Shown here piece by piece: positions 61,247 through 64,000 of a stretch of DNA of 64,000 bases. This DNA comes from Xylophilus sp. GW821-FHT01B05 (lineage in GTDB: Bacteria; Pseudomonadota; Gammaproteobacteria; Burkholderiales; Burkholderiaceae_C). The DNA is taken from the NCBI GenBank assembly GCA_038961845.1, contig CP152408.1:3472001-3536000 (forward strand), read 5' to 3'. The position numbers and the translations under genes were made by a program. Under the pieces are notes generated by a model. That model did no database searches and was not told the DNA's origin. It saw only the letters and a program-made list of their open reading frames with translations. Position 1 is the stretch's first letter, and each line of letters opens with the position of its first letter.

Positions 61247-62242
61247 TCAGGCTGCGGACGCCATCCAGCGTCCCGCCTCATCCGGCAGTGGCCGGCCAGT
61301 GCGCCGGGCCCGCTCCAGTACCTGCCAGAAGTGGCGGTAGCTGGCACGGTCGTGCAGGTGCCCGTCATAACTGACGGGCGCCCAGTCGGCGCGCTCGGCC
61401 GCCAAGAGGATTTGCGCGGCCGTATCCACTTCTTGTGGATCGGGGGCGAAGGCCTCCAGGATGGGCCGGATCTGCGCCGGGTGAATGCTCCACATGCGGG
61501 TGTAGCCAAAGTCGCGCGCAGCGCGGCGGGCCGCGCTGCGGATAGCGTCGGCATTGCCGAATTCGGTCACCACGCAATGCGAGGGTACTTTGCCGCTGGC
61601 GTGGGCGGCGGAGGCAATCTCCAGCTTGGCCCGCACCACCAGCGGGTGCGTGAACTGGCCCGCGGCGGCCATGCCGTCTGCGGGAATGGCGCCGGCATGG
61701 GCCGACACGAAATCCATCAGCCCGAAGCTCAGCGACTGAATGCGCGGGTGCGCCGCAATGTCAAAGGCGCGGTGTACCGCGCCAGGGGATTCGATCAAGG
61801 CCTGCAGCGCCAGTTGCGGCGCGCCGGCCGCATCCAGCGCCCGTGCGGCACGCTCGACATCGGCCACGGATTCAACCTTGGGCAGCATCACATGCACCAG
61901 CCGGGCACCGGCACGGCCGACGATGGCGGCAACGTCGGCCTCAAACGCGGGGTGGTCCACCGGGTGCACGCGCACCGCCACGCGCGCGCCGGCAGCGGCG
62001 GCCAGGGCCAGCTCGGTCACCAGGGCGGCGTGCTCGGCCTCGCCGCCCACCGGGGCGCCGTCTTCGCAATCCAGGGTCACGTCGAAGGGGCAGACGCCAA
62101 ACTCGGCCGTCATCTCGGCCTGCAGCTGCAGGCTCTTCTTCATGCGCGCCTCGACGCCGCTGTAGTGGTCGCACACCGGCAGCGTCACCGCGCCGGCCTG
62201 TGCACCCAGCAACACTTCGGCAGGGTGAGCAGTCTTGCTCAT
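61247..62242 (-). CDS. HpcH/HpaI aldolase/citrate lyase family protein (CitE-like)
   Basis: This TIM-barrel lyase has 331 residues from the ATG at 62242, whose ATGA overlaps the tam stop. Features are GVCPFDVTLDCEDGAPVGGE (the Mg-binding Glu/Asp of the family, variant of DLEDAV), VRVHPVDHPAFEAD, MLPKVESVADVERAARAL, LIESPGAVHRAFDIA, and SFGLMDFVSAHAG. Family members cleave malyl-CoA, citramalyl-CoA or citryl-CoA. No CitD/CitF partners are present, so a stand-alone malyl-/citramalyl-CoA lyase or thioesterase is more likely than citrate lyase. It sits between tam and acnB, inside a TCA-cycle cluster. Confidence 0.9.
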   Translation of the reverse strand: MSKTAHPAEVLLGAQAGAVTLPVCDHYSGVEARMKKSLQLQAEMTAEFGVCPFDVTLDCEDGAPVGGEAEHAALVTELALAAAAGARVAVRVHPVDHPAFEADVAAIVGRAGARLVHVMLPKVESVADVERAARALDAAGAPQLALQALIESPGAVHRAFDIAAHPRIQSLSFGLMDFVSAHAGAIPADGMAAAGQFTHPLVVRAKLEIASAAHASGKVPSHCVVTEFGNADAIRSAARRAARDFGYTRMWSIHPAQIRPILEAFAPDPQEVDTAAQILLAAERADWAPVSYDGHLHDRASYRHFWQVLERARRTGRPLPDEAGRWMASAA

Positions 62243-63015
62243 GCCTTCTTCTGCGCCACGATGAACATGCGCGGGAAAGCCAGCAGCCGCTTGCCGTCGG
62301 TGCGCACCGGGTAGGCCGCATCCACGCGGCGCTCGTACTCGGCCAGGTAGCTCGCCCGCAGCGCAGGCGGCAGCGGATCGACGAAGGGCTTCAGGCCCGT
62401 GCCGCGCACCCATTCGACGATGGAGGCCGCGTCCACCATGCGGTGCTGGTAAATGGTGTGCCAGACATCGACGTTGGCCGCCTTTGGCGCCAACAAGTCG
62501 TAGTAGTTGCCAAGGCCCAGCAGCAGGGTGCGCAGCCTGTCGGCGTCGCCAATGGGCTCGGCCCAGGGCGCTTCGGCCGCCAGCGCGCGCATCAGGCGGT
62601 GCGTGGGCTCCTGGCGGTTGTCGGGCATCTGGATGGCGAGCACGCCACCCGGGGCCAGCGCGTCGAACAGGCGCGGGATCAATGTCTCGTGATCCGGCAC
62701 CCATTGCAGGGCCGCGTTGACGTAAATGAGGTTGGGCGCTTCTTGCGGCGCCCAGGTCGCGATGTCGCTCAACTCGAAGCGCGCCTGCGGCAGGCGCTCG
62801 CGCGCACTGACCAGCATGGCTTCGGAGTTGTCGGTGCCCGTGACTTCTGCCCCGGGAAACCGCTTGGCCAGCAGCTCGGTGGAATTGCCCGGCCCGCAAC
62901 CCAGATCCACCACGCGGGCGGCCTCGGTCAGCGGTACCCGCGCCAGCAGCTCAGCCGCAGGGCGCGTGCGCTCATCTTCATAACGACGGTAGAGCGCGGG
63001 GTTCCAGTCGAGCAT
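62239..63015 (-). CDS. tam: Trans-aconitate 2-methyltransferase
   Basis: This 258-residue SAM-dependent enzyme methylates trans-aconitate, a spontaneous isomer that inhibits aconitase. The opening MLDWNPALYRRYEDERTRPA is characteristic of Tam. SAM motif I is VDLGCGPGNSTELLAKRFPG, followed by TGTDNSEAMLVSARERLP and ALQWVPDHETLIPRLFDAL. The C-terminal EYERRVDAAYPVRTDGKRLL also fits. Its placement between mdh and a lyase/aconitase pair supports a housekeeping role in protecting the TCA cycle. It starts 18 bases after the mdh stop. Confidence 0.93.
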   Translation of the reverse strand: MLDWNPALYRRYEDERTRPAAELLARVPLTEAARVVDLGCGPGNSTELLAKRFPGAEVTGTDNSEAMLVSARERLPQARFELSDIATWAPQEAPNLIYVNAALQWVPDHETLIPRLFDALAPGGVLAIQMPDNRQEPTHRLMRALAAEAPWAEPIGDADRLRTLLLGLGNYYDLLAPKAANVDVWHTIYQHRMVDAASIVEWVRGTGLKPFVDPLPPALRASYLAEYERRVDAAYPVRTDGKRLLAFPRMFIVAQKKA

Positions 63016-63033
63016 TTGCGTCTCTTTGGCGAA

Positions 63034-64000
63034 TCAGAGCAAGTGCTTTACGCCGTCTTGCTCGCCTTGCAGTTCGGCCAAGGTCTTGTTGATGCGCTCC
63101 TGGCTGAACTCGTCGATGGCCAGGCCTTCCACGATCTTGTACTTGCCGCCTTCGGTGATGACGGGGAAGCCGAAGATCACGTCCTTCGGAATGCCGTATT
63201 CGCCATTGGACGGCACGCCCATGGTGACCCACTTGCCTTGCGAGCCCAGGGCCCAGTCGCGCATGTGGTCGATGGCGGCGTTGGCGGCAGAGGCGGCCGA
63301 CGACAGGCCGCGCGCGTCGATGATGGCGGCGCCGCGCTTGCCAACGGTGGGCAGGAACACGTCAGCGTTCCAGACCTGGTCGTTGATGAGGTCCTTGACG
63401 GCCTTGCCGCCAACGGTGGCAAAGCGGTAGTCGGCGTACATCGTGGGCGAGTGGTTGCCCCAGACGGTGAGCTTCTCGATGTCACCGACCTTGGTGCCGG
63501 TCTTGGCAGCGATCTGGCTGGCAGCGCGGTTGTGGTCCAGGCGCAGCATCGCGGTGAAGTTCTCGCGCGGCAGGCTGGGCGCGCTCTTCATGGCGATGTA
63601 GGCATTGGTGTTGGCCGGGTTGCCGACCACCAGCACCTTGACGTTGCGGCTGGCGACCTGGTCCAGGGCCTTGCCTTGCGCCGTGAAGATCTGGGCGTTG
63701 GCGGCCAGCAGGTCGGCACGCTCCATGCCCGGGCCACGTGGGCGGGCACCCACCAGCAGTGCGTAGTCGGCGTCCTTGAAGGCCACCAGCGGGTCACCCG
63801 TGGGGATCACGCCGGCCAGCAGCGGGAAGGCGCAGTCTTCCAGCTCCATGATCACGCCCTTGAGCGCCTTCTGGGCCTTGTCGTCCGGGATTTCCAGCAG
63901 TTGCAGAATGACGGGCTGGTCCTTGCCCAGCATCTCGCCGGAGGCGATACGGAACAGCAGGGCGTAGCCGATTTGGCCAGCGGCGCCGGTGACGGCAACG
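63034..64000 (-). CDS. mdh: Malate dehydrogenase (N-terminus cut by the window edge)
   Basis: This enzyme oxidises malate to oxaloacetate with NAD+. About 321 residues are visible, from [20 protein letters not shown] (the NAD loop) to the C-terminus; only some ten residues are missing. The catalytic pair is seen in [15 protein letters not shown] and [14 protein letters not shown] (His), and substrate Arg residues in [16 protein letters not shown]. The length and GQIGY loop mark the LDH-like MDH class typical of Burkholderiales (about 328 residues). It heads the tam-citE-like-acnB set, at least within the window. Confidence 0.97.
   Translation of the reverse strand, partial: VAVTGAAGQIGYALLFRIASGEMLGKDQPVILQLLEIPDDKAQKALKGVIMELEDCAFPLLAGVIPTGDPLVAFKDADYALLVGARPRGPGMERADLLAANAQIFTAQGKALDQVASRNVKVLVVGNPANTNAYIAMKSAPSLPRENFTAMLRLDHNRAASQIAAKTGTKVGDIEKLTVWGNHSPTMYADYRFATVGGKAVKDLINDQVWNADVFLPTVGKRGAAIIDARGLSSAASAANAAIDHMRDWALGSQGKWVTMGVPSNGEYGIPKDVIFGFPVITEGGKYKIVEGLAIDEFSQERINKTLAELQGEQDGVKHLL

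Overview
The window is about 64 kb of high-GC chromosomal DNA from a Gram-negative betaproteobacterium, most likely a member of the Comamonadaceae (Acidovorax/Variovorax-like). This is inferred from the gene content (fused malic enzyme maeB, a Bug-type solute-binding protein, C-terminal-Phe trimeric porins, tolQRA, an acnB/tam/citE-like/mdh TCA cluster) and from several families of intergenic palindromic repeats. No rRNA, tRNA, CRISPR array or intact insertion sequence was seen.

Region 1 (1-16.6 kb) is a large, almost entirely minus-strand catabolic cluster for an unidentified acid that is handled as a CoA thioester. It encodes a CoA ligase, acyl-CoA dehydrogenase, four crotonase-fold enzymes, a two-domain 3-hydroxyacyl-CoA dehydrogenase, an SCP-x-type thiolase beside an HMG-CoA-synthase-like/DUF35 fusion, an SDR, an alpha/beta hydrolase, a phytoene-desaturase-like flavoprotein, a TesB-type thioesterase, and a two-subunit Rieske oxygenase with a divergently encoded [2Fe-2S] ferredoxin. 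Two 22-bp dyads of the same architecture lie over the two best promoters, suggesting one TetR-type repressor encoded outside the window.

Region 2 (16.9-25.1 kb) holds ppa, a DUF2252 gene, maeB, a dctA whose C-terminus looks frameshifted, a GntR regulator, a porin and a small MITE-like element. Region 3 (25.3-32.8 kb) is an operon for L-galactonate/hexuronate use (ABC importer, LgoD-like, UxaB-like, UxaA) divergent from a GntR regulator, with paired operator-like sites between them. Region 4 (32.8-36.2 kb) is an NMT1/THI5-type ABC importer plus a nucleobase-type deaminase, preceded by well-formed NtrC and sigma-54 sites, so probably a nitrogen-scavenging operon.

Region 5 (36.6-46.3 kb) carries DUF2844 and DUF3443 genes (the latter with pepsin-like DTGS/DSGS motifs), the riboflavin genes ribD-ribE-ribBA-ribH, nusB, an aminotransferase and ybgC-tolQ-tolR-tolA. 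Region 6 (46.5-56.0 kb) is a minus-strand operon (FAH-family hydrolase, HyuA, HyuB, an unknown 126-residue protein, CobW-family GTPase, Bug protein, porin) divergent from a LysR regulator: uptake and ATP-dependent hydrolysis or carboxylation of an unknown substrate. Region 7 (56.1-64 kb) has a secreted GH28 polygalacturonase and then the TCA cluster acnB, a small secreted protein, a CitE-like lyase, tam and mdh (cut by the edge). Polygalacturonase plus the altronate branch suggests the strain meets plant pectin.
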